This document shows positions 1 to 8,253 of a stretch of DNA of 64,000 bases, in pieces. Positions within the stretch are counted from its first letter, which is position 1. Each line of letters begins with the position of its first letter. The stretch is taken from NCBI RefSeq assembly GCF_012927355.1, contig NZ_JABBGK010000001.1, forward strand, positions 1,730,649-1,794,648. The letters are read 5' to 3'. Under the pieces are notes generated by a model. That model was not told the origin of the DNA, did no database searches, and saw only the letters and a list, made by a program, of their open reading frames with translations. Source of the stretch: Rhizobium terricola (lineage in GTDB: Bacteria > Pseudomonadota > Alphaproteobacteria > Rhizobiales > Rhizobiaceae). The position numbers and the translations under genes are program-made.

Positions 1-1
1 G

Positions 2-754
2 GAAACCAAGGGCATGGTTCTCTACACGCTCGGCGCCGATGCGCAACTCGACAAGAACTGGAAGATCAAGGCGGCCGTCAACATCGGCACCGGCGGTGAC
101 GGCCACATGGTCGACTACGACTGGATGGATTACAGCAACAGCGACTGGACCGATCGCTCGATCCATCCCGATACCGAGCTCGCACATTATTTCAGCGGCT
201 CGATCGAGATCGATCGCGAGGTCTATTCCAACGACACCACGAATTTCAGCGTCGGTCCCGGTTTCCGCTACACCGATGTCAAGTGGGACGCCGTCGGTGG
301 TTCCTACATCTACAGCACCACCGGCCATTTTCGGGATGATGTCGGCAGCTGGCCGGACGGCGATCCGGGCATCAGCTACCAGCAGAAGATCCCCGTCGGC
401 TTCCTTGCCGTCAACGGCGAACACATGATCGGCGCTCTGACGCTCAGCGGCGGCCTGCAGGGTGGCCTGAGCTTCGGCATCGACGACATCGACGACCACT
501 GGAAGCGCGACCTTCGTTACTACGACAGCATGGGCGTCGCCCCGATGCTCGCCGCCAATGTCAGCGCCGACTACAAGATCACTCCCTCGGCCTCGCTTTA
601 CCTCGCCGGCTCGTTCGAACAGGTCTTCCACCGTCGCGGTGACATGAAGATCGTCGACACGACGGGCGCGACGGCCGATTCCTACGAATCCGACTCGGCT
701 GGTGCATCCTATCAGGCGATGTCGATCTCGTTCGGCCTCAAGGGCACGTTCTAG
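2..754 (+). CDS. omptin-family outer-membrane protease (5' end outside window)
   Basis: The reading frame is open to the left edge, so only the C-terminal ~250 residues are present and the signal peptide is lost. Omptins are ten-stranded outer-membrane beta-barrel proteases such as OmpT and Pla. The visible part carries the family hallmarks: MVDYDWMDYSN matches the OmpT segment with the Asp-Asp catalytic pair, WTDRSIHPDTEL and GGSYIYS follow as in OmpT, and DIDDHW supplies the Asp-X-His pair. It ends in an aromatic residue (GLKGTF), as expected of a Bam-assembled barrel. All four catalytic residues appear intact, so an active surface protease is likely. The substrate is unknown. Omptins are best known from enterobacteria, so the copy here is notable. 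Confidence 0.9.
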   Translation, partial: ETKGMVLYTLGADAQLDKNWKIKAAVNIGTGGDGHMVDYDWMDYSNSDWTDRSIHPDTELAHYFSGSIEIDREVYSNDTTNFSVGPGFRYTDVKWDAVGGSYIYSTTGHFRDDVGSWPDGDPGISYQQKIPVGFLAVNGEHMIGALTLSGGLQGGLSFGIDDIDDHWKRDLRYYDSMGVAPMLAANVSADYKITPSASLYLAGSFEQVFHRRGDMKIVDTTGATADSYESDSAGASYQAMSISFGLKGTF

Positions 755-773
755 GGTTTCCGAGCCCCCCGCG

Positions 774-789
774 GGCAGCGCAAGCTGCC
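774..789. terminator. short GNRA-loop hairpin between convergent genes
   Basis: GGCAGC, loop GCAA, GCTGCC form a perfect 6-bp stem 20 bases after the omptin stop. It lies between the convergent omptin and NUDIX genes. No T-run follows, so it may be a transcript stabiliser rather than a terminator. Confidence 0.3.
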
Positions 790-842
790 TGCCGGCCGCG
801 GACGTTCCTTTGCGCGTTCGCGGCCATTCTTCTTTTCAAAGA

Positions 843-1436
843 CTACAACTGCCCGCGATTGAGCGCGGCCCATTGCAGCAGCATGATGGTCTTGGCGTCG
901 ATGATGCCGCCCGTCCCGATCATGGCGAGCGCCTCGTCCAGGGACAATTCGGTGATCTCGATGTCCTCGTTCTCCTCGGCAAGGCCGCCGCCCTCGGCAA
1001 CCTTGTCGGCGGCCGAGACGCGCGAGACATAGAAATGGACCTTCTCGGTGACCGCGCCCGGCGACATATAGGCACTGAACAGGAAGCGCGGTGACGCCGC
1101 CCGATACCCGGTCTCCTCCATCGCCTCGCGGCAGACGGTCGCGACGGGATCCTCTCCATGTTCCATCGAACCCGCCGCCGCCTCGAGCAGGAAGGGCTTG
1201 TCCCCCATCAGGTGAACGGGGATGCGGAACTGGCGAACCAACACCACCATGTCGCGATCCGGGTCATAGAGAAGAACGACCACGGCCTCGCCGCGGTCGA
1301 AGACCTCCCACTGCAGTTCGACCGCGGTATCGTCCGGGCGGATATAGTCGAAGACGATGCGGCGGAACTCGCTCCAGCCCTTCCACAGAAGCTCATCCTT
1401 GCGGATGGCGATCCTGACGCGATCGAAGCGGCTCAT
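843..1436 (-). CDS. NUDIX hydrolase, NudK/ADP-ribose pyrophosphatase-like
   Basis: This 197-residue protein has a full NUDIX box: GSMEHGE, then DPVATVC, then REAMEETGY, fitting GX5EX7REUXEEXGU. Length and the N-terminal beta-strand region resemble the NudK/NudF group that hydrolyses GDP-mannose or ADP-ribose. Substrate specificity cannot be read from the sequence. The start MSRFDRVRI at 1436 overlaps the stop of the upstream molybdopterin oxidoreductase by 4 bases (ATGA), which implies coupled translation. A longer reading frame exists upstream but runs inside the preceding gene and is not coding-like. The pairing of a NUDIX enzyme with a molybdoenzyme is unusual and may only reflect co-transcription. 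Confidence 0.88.
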   Translation of the reverse strand: MSRFDRVRIAIRKDELLWKGWSEFRRIVFDYIRPDDTAVELQWEVFDRGEAVVVLLYDPDRDMVVLVRQFRIPVHLMGDKPFLLEAAAGSMEHGEDPVATVCREAMEETGYRAASPRFLFSAYMSPGAVTEKVHFYVSRVSAADKVAEGGGLAEENEDIEITELSLDEALAMIGTGGIIDAKTIMLLQWAALNRGQL

Positions 1437-3547
1437 CCGACGGCCTTTTCCAGCCAGACCTTGTTGTCGTGGAAGGCCGCGCCGCCATGCGGGGCCGTGG
1501 CATCGGCCCCGGTCAGCACGTTGATGCCCTCGCCGTCGAGATGCGCCTTGTTGGGCCACAGGCCTTCCGCCACCAGCACGCCCGGCTTCACCGCCTCGGT
1601 AACGCTCGCATGGATACGCAGCGTTCCGCGCCCGTTGCCGATGCGGACGACGTCGCCGTCGGCGATCGAAAGGCGTGCGGCGTCGGCCGGATTGACCATC
1701 ACCTGCGGTCGCCCCTCCTTCTCGCGCGACGTCGTCGTCTCGGCAAAGGTGGAGTTCAGGAAATTGCGGGCGGGAGAGGTCGCAAGCCGGAACGGATGTT
1801 CGGCATCCGCAACCTCGATCAAGTCCACCTGGTCAGGGAACACCGGAAGGGCCGCGACGGGTCCGAGGTTGCCGACGGACGCCGGCGGCTTGTTCGGCGC
1901 CCTGCCGTTCTCCCAGTCCGGGCGGAAACGGAATTTTCCGTCCGCATGGCCGAACCCGTCGAGATAATGGGCAGCCCTGAATTCCGGCTGACAGTCGAAC
2001 CAGCGCTCTTCCTTCAGCGTGTCGTATCCCGCCCAGCCGCTGGCCTTCAGCATGTGATCGATGTGCTCGTATTCGGAGAGGCCGAAGCCTGGGCGATCGG
2101 CGACGCCGAGCCGCTTGGCCAGTTCCTCGATGACGAAGAGGTTGGTGCGAACGGTTTCCGGCGGCTCGACGATCTTCGGTCCGAGCAGGATGTGGCTGTG
2201 GCCGCCGCCCCGGTAGACGTCGTCATGCTCGACGAACATGGTGGCCGGCATGACGATATCGGCGACGTCGGCCGTCTCGGTCATGAAATGCTCGTGCACG
2301 GCGACGAACAGGTCGCCCCGCAGGAAGCCCTGCTTCACGAGCCGCTGCTCGGGCGCGACATTGACGGGGTTGGTGTTCTGGATTAGCAGGGCCGTCACCG
2401 GACCCCGATGACGCAACGCTTCTGCATCGCCGGTCAGCACACGGCCGATCTGCGACTGGTCGAGCATGCGGATGTCCGGATCGGCATAGGCGGTGCCCAT
2501 CAGTTCCGACTTGTTGAGGCGGAAGATGTCGCCATTGTTGTGGAATGCCCCGCCACCTTCGTACTGCCAGGAGCCCAGCACGGTTGCGATGGAGAGCGCC
2601 GCATGCATGGCGACGGAACCGTTGCGCTGGCGAGCAAAACCGTAGCCGAGGCGGAAGAAGGTCTTCTTGGTCGTGCCGATCAGGCGGGCGAAGGCTTCGA
2701 TCTCCTCGACGGTCAGGCCGGTGATCCCGGCGGCCCATTCCGGCGTGCGCGACTTCAGATGCGCTTCGAGACCGGTCGGATCGTCGGCATATTTTTCCAT
2801 GTAGGCGCGGTCGGCATAACCGTCACGGAAGGCGATGTGCATGACCGCGCAGGCGAGCGCCGCATCGGTGCCCGGCCGGACGATCAGGCCCATATCGGCC
2901 TGCTTCATCGTCGGGTTGTCGTAGATGTCCACCACGACGATCTTCGCGCCCCTTTCTTTGCGGGCCTTCATCGCGTGGGTCATCACGTTGACCTGGGTCG
3001 CGACCGCATTGGTGCCCCAGATCACCACACAATCCGCCTTGGCGATCTCGCGCGGATCGGGCCCGCGTAGCGCACCGGTACCGAGCACATAGCCGGTCCA
3101 GGCCATGTTGGTGCAGATCGAACCGAAGAAACCCGAATAGCGCTTGGCGTGGCGCAGGCGCTCGATGGAATCGCGCTGCACCTGCCCCATCGTGCCGGCG
3201 TAGAAATAGGGCCAGATCGCCTCGGATCCGTGGCGGGCCTCGGCCTTGACGAAAGCGTCGGCGATTTCGTCCAGCGCGTCGTCCCAGGAAATTTCCTGCC
3301 AGACGCCTTCGCCCTTTGCACCCTTGCGGCGCTTCGGTGTCACCAGGCGGTCGGGATGATAGAGACGCTCGGCATAACGGGCGACCTTGGCGCAGATGAC
3401 GCCGGCCGTATAGGTGTTGTCGGCCGAGCCGCGCACCCTGCCGATACGCCCGTCGGGGCCGAGATCGACGTTCAGTGCGCAGGCGGATGGACAGTCGTGC
3501 GGACAGACCGTATGACCGGTGGTCCGGATAGGGCTCGCGATATTCAT
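1433..3547 (-). CDS. molybdopterin-dependent oxidoreductase (DMSO reductase superfamily)
   Basis: This ~704-residue protein is a single-subunit member of the bis-MGD DMSO reductase superfamily. Its N-terminus carries a [4Fe-4S] motif CPHDCPSAC followed ~35 residues later by ICAKVARY, including the conserved Lys next to the last Cys. The C-terminal molydopterin-dinucleotide-binding domain is seen around VMVNPADAARLSIADGD. No Tat signal precedes the cluster, so a cytoplasmic location is likely. The start at 3547 (MNIASPIRTT) places the Cys motif close to the N-terminus as usual, but an in-frame ATG at 3565 is possible and neither has a clear ribosome binding site. The physiological substrate is unknown. 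It is co-transcribed with the NUDIX gene. moaD and moaE, needed for its cofactor, lie 8 kb away. Confidence 0.9.
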   Translation of the reverse strand: MNIASPIRTTGHTVCPHDCPSACALNVDLGPDGRIGRVRGSADNTYTAGVICAKVARYAERLYHPDRLVTPKRRKGAKGEGVWQEISWDDALDEIADAFVKAEARHGSEAIWPYFYAGTMGQVQRDSIERLRHAKRYSGFFGSICTNMAWTGYVLGTGALRGPDPREIAKADCVVIWGTNAVATQVNVMTHAMKARKERGAKIVVVDIYDNPTMKQADMGLIVRPGTDAALACAVMHIAFRDGYADRAYMEKYADDPTGLEAHLKSRTPEWAAGITGLTVEEIEAFARLIGTTKKTFFRLGYGFARQRNGSVAMHAALSIATVLGSWQYEGGGAFHNNGDIFRLNKSELMGTAYADPDIRMLDQSQIGRVLTGDAEALRHRGPVTALLIQNTNPVNVAPEQRLVKQGFLRGDLFVAVHEHFMTETADVADIVMPATMFVEHDDVYRGGGHSHILLGPKIVEPPETVRTNLFVIEELAKRLGVADRPGFGLSEYEHIDHMLKASGWAGYDTLKEERWFDCQPEFRAAHYLDGFGHADGKFRFRPDWENGRAPNKPPASVGNLGPVAALPVFPDQVDLIEVADAEHPFRLATSPARNFLNSTFAETTTSREKEGRPQVMVNPADAARLSIADGDVVRIGNGRGTLRIHASVTEAVKPGVLVAEGLWPNKAHLDGEGINVLTGADATAPHGGAAFHDNKVWLEKAVG

Positions 3548-3622
3548 GACGTTTGTATATTGCATGGGCTGACGGCTCAAAAGCCCCATTCCGACAAATC
3601 ATCGAACCCATCAGGACGACAG

Positions 3623-4474
3623 ATGAACTATCGCCACATCTACCATGCGGGCAATTTCGCAGACGTGCTGAAGCATGCGGTTCTGGCCCGGCTGATCGTC
3701 TATCTGCAGCAGAAGGACAAGGCTTTCCGCCTGCTCGACACCCATGCGGGGATCGGGCTCTACGACCTTTCGTCGGAAGAGGCGCAGAAGACGGGCGAAT
3801 GGCGGGACGGCATCGGCAAACTCCTCGAGGCGGAATTGCCGGAGCCGGCCGCCAGCATCCTGGCGCCTTATCTCGACGCCGTCCGCAGCCTCAATCCGGA
3901 GGGTGACATCACCCTCTATCCCGGCTCGCCAAAGCTCGCCCGTATGCTGTTCCGTCCGCAGGACCGCCTGTCGGCGATGGAGTTGCATCCCGACGACTGC
4001 CGCCGGCTCGCCCGCCTGTTCGAGGGCGACTTTCAGGTTCGCGTGACAGAGCTCGATGGTTGGCTGGCGCTCGGCGCCCATCTTCCCCCGAAGGAGAAGC
4101 GCGGTATCGTGCTGGTCGATCCACCGTTCGAACTGGACGGCGAATACGAGCGGCTGGCCGACGGGCTGGCGAAGGCCTATCGGCGCTTTTCTTCCGGCGT
4201 CTACTGCCTCTGGTACCCGATCAAGAAGGGCGCGCCGATCGCCGCCTTCCACGAGGCGCTGAAGGCACTCGAGATCCCGAAGATGCTCTGCGCCGAGCTT
4301 TCGGTGAAGAGCGACCGCGATCAGACCGGCCTTTCCGGCACCGGGCTCATTATCGTCAATCCGCCGTTCACGCTGAAGGACGAGCTGCACGCCATCCTGC
4401 CGGAACTGAAGCGGGTGATGGCCCAGGACCGCTATGCCTCGCACCGCTGTTTCTGGTTGCGCGGCGAGGAGTGA
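3623..4474 (+). CDS. rlmJ: 23S rRNA (adenine(2030)-N6)-methyltransferase RlmJ
   Basis: The 283-residue product begins MNYRHIYHAGNFADVLKH, the distinctive RlmJ (YhiR/ComJ) N-terminus. It contains LDTHAGIGLYDL as the SAM-binding region and VDPPFE as the N6-adenine methyltransferase catalytic DPPF/Y motif. The enzyme methylates A2030 of 23S rRNA before subunit assembly. It is divergent from the molybdopterin oxidoreductase with only ~75 bases between the two starts. The ATG at 3623 is chosen because the family N-terminus begins exactly there. The longer reading frame upstream is antisense to the neighbour. Confidence 0.95.
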   Translation: MNYRHIYHAGNFADVLKHAVLARLIVYLQQKDKAFRLLDTHAGIGLYDLSSEEAQKTGEWRDGIGKLLEAELPEPAASILAPYLDAVRSLNPEGDITLYPGSPKLARMLFRPQDRLSAMELHPDDCRRLARLFEGDFQVRVTELDGWLALGAHLPPKEKRGIVLVDPPFELDGEYERLADGLAKAYRRFSSGVYCLWYPIKKGAPIAAFHEALKALEIPKMLCAELSVKSDRDQTGLSGTGLIIVNPPFTLKDELHAILPELKRVMAQDRYASHRCFWLRGEE

Positions 4475-4576
4475 ATCCAGGTTCTCACGAAGCCCGGCAG
4501 ACCACCGCGGCGGCTATCTGATCCCTTGACCTCGACGGGCTTTGACAACATTCTGGCGACAAAAGGGAGAGCCTCC

Positions 4577-4981
4577 ATGTTCGCCAGATCGATCATCAGC
4601 ACCGCGCTTTCGCTCACCGCAATCCTGCCCCTGATGCTCGCGGCCGAGGCAAGCGCGGCGACGCCGTCCTGCGAACAGGCCGCTGCAGCCGTCAACGGCC
4701 GCTTCGCCCCGAACATGCGCAGCTACCTGCAGACGGATCTTTCGATCGCGGAATTCGGACCGATCACCGAGAACCGGCTGGAGCTGACCGACGAGACCCA
4801 CCGGGTGGAGCGCCGCTACTGCCATTCGACGGTCACGACCAGCGACGGCGCCCGGCGTCAGCTCTGGTTCCTGGTCGAGGGCACCTGGGGCTTTGCCGGC
4901 GTCGGGCATTCCGTCGAGTTCTGCACCAGCGGCCTCGATCCGTGGCACGTCTACGGCGCACACTGCAAATCCCTGCGCTGA
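4577..4981 (+). CDS. small secreted protein of unknown function
   Basis: This 134-residue protein starts at the ATG preceded by AGGGAG (4564-4569). Residues 1-25 form a clear Sec signal peptide ending at EASAA. The mature part has four or more cysteines (PSCEQ, RRYCHS, VEFCTS, AHCKS), suggesting disulphide bonds in the periplasm. No domain family is recognised. It lies 15 bases upstream of the RNase T2 gene in the same direction, so the two are probably co-transcribed. Confidence 0.8.
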   Translation: MFARSIISTALSLTAILPLMLAAEASAATPSCEQAAAAVNGRFAPNMRSYLQTDLSIAEFGPITENRLELTDETHRVERRYCHSTVTTSDGARRQLWFLVEGTWGFAGVGHSVEFCTSGLDPWHVYGAHCKSLR

Positions 4982-4996
4982 ACGCGATTCCTCATC

Positions 4997-5767
4997 ATGC
5001 AACGCTATCTGGGGTTCATCGCCCTTTTCCTCGTCGTGGCGGGCGCGCTGGCCTACCAGTTCCTGACCGACCGCACGGAGCAAGAAGGCGCTCCGTCGCC
5101 CAAGGTGACGGAAGCGGCAAAACCGGCTGCACCACGGCCCGCCTCCAGCCCGGAAACACCGAAGCCCATCCAGGCGATCCCGCAGGGCACCGGCTTCGAT
5201 TTCTATGTCCTGGCCCTGTCATGGTCGCCGACCTTCTGCCAGTCGCCGGACGGTGCGGGCAACCGGGACCAATGCGGCCCATCGCGGCGTCACGGAATGA
5301 TCGTGCATGGCCTCTGGCCGCAATACGAGCGCGGCTATCCCGAGGAATGTCCGACGGACGAGCCGGAGCGTGTTTCACAAAGCCTTGGCCGGCAGATGTT
5401 CGACATCATGCCCTCCATGGGGCTGATCGGCCATGAATGGCGCAAGCATGGCACCTGTTCCAGCCTCAGCCAGCAGGACTATTTTTCCGTAACCAGGGCA
5501 GCCTTCGAACGCATCGCGCTGCCGGCCTCGCTGAAATCGGCGCGAAAGGAAACCCGGGTCGCGCCCGAGGCGCTCGAGCAGCAGTTCACCGCGGCCAATC
5601 CCGGTCTCACGGGGCGCGGCATGGCGGTGACCTGCGAAGGGGGCAAGCTCGAGGAAGTGCAAATCTGCCTGACCCGCGACCTTGCCTTCCGCACCTGCCC
5701 GGAAATCGAAGGGAACGGCTGCCGCCAGCGATCGATATCCATTCCACCTATCCCCGAGACACGATAG
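4997..5767 (+). CDS. ribonuclease T2 family protein
   Basis: This 256-residue RNase T2 carries both active-site blocks: MIVHGLWPQY (CAS I, catalytic His) and HEWRKHGTC (CAS II, with His, Glu and Lys). The N-terminus MQRYLGFIALFLVVAGALAY is a signal peptide or membrane anchor, followed by a Pro/Ala-rich linker to about residue 65, so the enzyme acts in the periplasm or outside. The family cleaves RNA through a 2',3'-cyclic intermediate and is used for RNA scavenging. Cysteines near the active site fit the usual disulphides. Confidence 0.93.
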   Translation: MQRYLGFIALFLVVAGALAYQFLTDRTEQEGAPSPKVTEAAKPAAPRPASSPETPKPIQAIPQGTGFDFYVLALSWSPTFCQSPDGAGNRDQCGPSRRHGMIVHGLWPQYERGYPEECPTDEPERVSQSLGRQMFDIMPSMGLIGHEWRKHGTCSSLSQQDYFSVTRAAFERIALPASLKSARKETRVAPEALEQQFTAANPGLTGRGMAVTCEGGKLEEVQICLTRDLAFRTCPEIEGNGCRQRSISIPPIPETR

Positions 5768-5802
5768 GTTCCCCCCACACCAACCTCAGCCAGGACATGC
5801 CG

Positions 5803-6399
5803 ATGAAGCTCCTTTGCGCGCCCTCCTCCCCCTATTCCTCCAAGGTCCGAATGGCGGCACGCCACCTCGGCATCGAGATCGAGGAAATCAACGTCAACAC
5901 CCGGGACGACCCGGCCGCGCTGATCGACGCGAACCCGCTCGGCAAGATCCCGACGCTGGTCACCGAAGAGGGGCAGGCGATCTTCGACAGCCGGACGATC
6001 ATGCATTATTTCGACCGGATCGCCGACAAGCCGCTCTATCCGAAGAAGAAATCCAAGCGTACAGAGGCGGAAGTGCTGGAAGCGCTCTGCGACGGCATTG
6101 CCGACTGCCTGCTCGAGATCGTCTATGAGCGGCGCTTCCGCCCGCCGGAACTGATCAGCCAGCCCTCGATCGACCGGCAGTGGAGCAAGGTCGTCCGCGG
6201 CCTTGATCATCTGAACGCGAACATGCCCAAGTTCGGCAAGGCGCTCCACGGCGGACATTTTTCCCTCGGCGCCCTCATCGGCTACCTGATGCTGCGCTTC
6301 CCCGGGGAATGGGAAAACGGACGCACGCGGCTTGCCGCCTGGCCGAGCAAGTTTGCCGAACGCTTCGAGCCGTATCACGAGATGAAGCCGCGCGCCTGA
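5803..6399 (+). CDS. glutathione S-transferase family protein
   Basis: This ~198-residue protein has the thioredoxin-fold GST N-domain (MKLLCAPSSPYSSKVRMAARHLG, with the SSPYSSKVR active-site loop and IPTLVTEEG cis-Pro segment, then DSRTIMHYFD for glutathione binding) and an alpha-helical C-domain. ATGs at 5797 and 5803 are both possible. AGGA at 5792-5795 sits 7 bases before 5803 but directly against 5797, which favours 5803. It is followed by a strong bidirectional terminator. The substrate is not predictable. Confidence 0.9.
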   Translation: MKLLCAPSSPYSSKVRMAARHLGIEIEEINVNTRDDPAALIDANPLGKIPTLVTEEGQAIFDSRTIMHYFDRIADKPLYPKKKSKRTEAEVLEALCDGIADCLLEIVYERRFRPPELISQPSIDRQWSKVVRGLDHLNANMPKFGKALHGGHFSLGALIGYLMLRFPGEWENGRTRLAAWPSKFAERFEPYHEMKPRA

Positions 6400-6430
6400 A
6401 CAGGAGGCGCGACGTTAAAGACAACAAAAA

Positions 6431-6450
6431 AGCCGGGCTCTCGCCCGGCT
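6431..6450. terminator. bidirectional rho-independent terminator
   Basis: AGCCGGGC, loop TCTC, GCCCGGCT form an 8-bp perfect stem flanked by an A-run on the left and a T-run on the right. It therefore ends both the GST gene (+) and the Omp25/RopB gene (-). Confidence 0.92.
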
Positions 6451-6476
6451 TTTTCGTGGTACCGATCCAGGAAGGA

Positions 6477-7121
6477 TCAGAACTTGACGCCCATACCGAC
6501 CTTGACGCTGTGGTCGTCGAAGCCCTTCGTGACGGTCGCGCCGTCGAGGTCGAAGTCGCGCTTCTGGTAGTCGCTGTAGCGGTATTCGACGCGAGCGGTG
6601 ATGTTGTCGGTCACCATGGCTTCAACACCCGCACCGACGGTGTAACCAGCGGCAAGGCGCTCGTCGTTGTCGGTTGCGCTTTCCAGCTTGTGGTTGGCGG
6701 CAGCAACACCGGCCGTACCGTAGATCAGGAAGGGGTTCATGTCGTAGCCGACGCGGCCACGGATAGAACCATTGACGCCCTGGGTACCAGTGTAACCGGC
6801 GCCGGCATTGCCGTCTTCGCCGTTGTAGCCGAGGTCGGCTTCAGCACCGTAAACGATCTGGCCGTTCTGCATGTTGTAGCCACCGTAGACCGAGCCGCCG
6901 AGTGCCTTCGCATCGCGGTCGTCGCTGCCGGTGAAGCGGCCGAAGTCATAGGTCACCGCACCACCAACATATGCGCCGGACCAGTTGCCTGCCGGTGCTG
7001 CATAGGTTTCGGTTGCAGCCGGAGCCTCCGGAATCTGGTCGACAGCGTCGGCAGCCTGTGCAGCCTGGAGAGCCATCAGGCTCGTAGCGGAAGCCAGAAG
7101 AATCATAGTGAGGGTACGCAT
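6477..7121 (-). CDS. Omp25/RopB-type outer-membrane beta-barrel protein
   Basis: This 214-residue protein begins with a signal peptide (MRTLTMILLASATSLMALQAAQAA) and then shows NWSGAYVGGAVTYDFG, the typical start of the 8-stranded OmpA-like barrel family containing Brucella Omp25/Omp31 and rhizobial RopB. It ends VGMGVKF, the C-terminal aromatic signature for BAM. Alternating Gly/aromatic strands such as GSVYGGYNMQNGQIVYGAEADL are seen throughout. The role is structural and in surface stability. The frame is clean and uses preferred codons, in keeping with an abundant protein. Confidence 0.92.
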   Translation of the reverse strand: MRTLTMILLASATSLMALQAAQAADAVDQIPEAPAATETYAAPAGNWSGAYVGGAVTYDFGRFTGSDDRDAKALGGSVYGGYNMQNGQIVYGAEADLGYNGEDGNAGAGYTGTQGVNGSIRGRVGYDMNPFLIYGTAGVAAANHKLESATDNDERLAAGYTVGAGVEAMVTDNITARVEYRYSDYQKRDFDLDGATVTKGFDDHSVKVGMGVKF

Positions 7122-7485
7122 ACTTGTCTCCTTTCAGTTCAGAGCCGCTCTTAAATCTAACCAACGGCGGCTCGAACGATTGATGTAAATCCCTGCCCGT
7201 TCCGAGGGCTAACATGGTTTCCAATTGAGGAAATGAAAGAGCCGAATTGTGAATTCATTGTGGCACAGCGATGACGAAATTTGGATGTTGCTTAAAGGCA
7301 ACAAATAAACAATTAACCATATCATGGAGGCTAGTGCTTTTTACTCAGCTTCTTGAAAGTTAAACTTAAGTTAAGCGAAGACTTTCACCGCATTAACCTG
7401 AGAAAAGAATTTTGAAGCGGCTATTCACAGCAAGGTTTCAAGCCATATATGCGCAGCGACGCAACAAGAGATCAGGCTGACACCC
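7122..7485. other. AT-rich divergent intergenic region with a short palindrome
   Basis: This 364-base gap lies between the starts of the Omp25/RopB gene (-) and the SDR gene (+). It is clearly richer in A+T than the surrounding genes and must hold both promoters and a long 5' leader of the outer-membrane protein gene. AACTTAAGTT at 7363-7372 is a perfect palindrome. No convincing ORF, riboswitch or sRNA structure was recognised. Confidence 0.5.
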
Positions 7486-8253
7486 ATGACAGGAAGCATA
7501 CTTAGGACCGCTCTCGTGACCGGCTCTGCCAAAAGACTTGGCCGTGCGATCGCCGAGGATCTGTCTCGTCACGGTTTTGCCATTGCAGTGCACGCAAACC
7601 ATTCGATCGACGAGGCGGAAGCGTTTGCGGCCTCGATCCGCAATGAAGGCGGGCGGGCCGTCGCGCTTCAGGCCGATCTCAGGGATGGCCAGGCCACGGC
7701 CTCGCTGATGGCGAGGGCGAACGCGGCGCTCGGTCCGGTCGACCTGCTCGTCAACAGCGCATCGGCCTTCATCGAGGACAGCGCGGAGACCTTCGAAGCG
7801 GAGACGTTCGACCGGCATTTCGACCTCCATGTCCGGGCGCCGGCGATCCTCTCGGCGGAGCTGTTGCGGCAGCTGCCGGCCGACAGCAACGGGCTGATCG
7901 TTAACATCATCGACCAGAGGGTGCTCAACCCCTCGCCGCGCTTCTTCTCCTATGGACTGTCGAAGGCCACCCTTCATGCCGCGACCTATACAATGGCCCA
8001 GGCCTTCGCACCGCGGGTCCGCGTCAACGGCATCGGTCCGGGACCGACGCTTCGCAGCGCGCGCCAGACGGAGGCGGACTTCCAGGCCCAGATCGACGCA
8101 TTGCCCATGGAGCGCGGCCCGGAACTTCGGGAATTCGGGCAGACGATCCGCTTTCTTTTTGACACGCCGTCGATCACCGGCCAAATGATTGCACTCGACG
8201 GCGGACAGCATCTCGCCTGGCGCGCGCCGGGCGCAATGGAGATCAATGAATGA
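7486..8253 (+). CDS. SDR-family oxidoreductase (pteridine/dihydromonapterin reductase-like)
   Basis: This 255-residue short-chain dehydrogenase has [12 protein letters not shown] as the NADP-binding Gly-rich motif with a following basic residue, a LVNSAS segment, and YGLSK as the catalytic Tyr-X3-Lys. The motif TGSAKRLG and overall length resemble FolM/PTR1 pteridine reductases, though the substrate is inferred. The stop overlaps the uvrC start by 4 bases (ATGA), so the genes are translationally coupled. This pairing with uvrC is typical of Rhizobiales. Confidence 0.88.
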   Translation: MTGSILRTALVTGSAKRLGRAIAEDLSRHGFAIAVHANHSIDEAEAFAASIRNEGGRAVALQADLRDGQATASLMARANAALGPVDLLVNSASAFIEDSAETFEAETFDRHFDLHVRAPAILSAELLRQLPADSNGLIVNIIDQRVLNPSPRFFSYGLSKATLHAATYTMAQAFAPRVRVNGIGPGPTLRSARQTEADFQAQIDALPMERGPELREFGQTIRFLFDTPSITGQMIALDGGQHLAWRAPGAMEINE

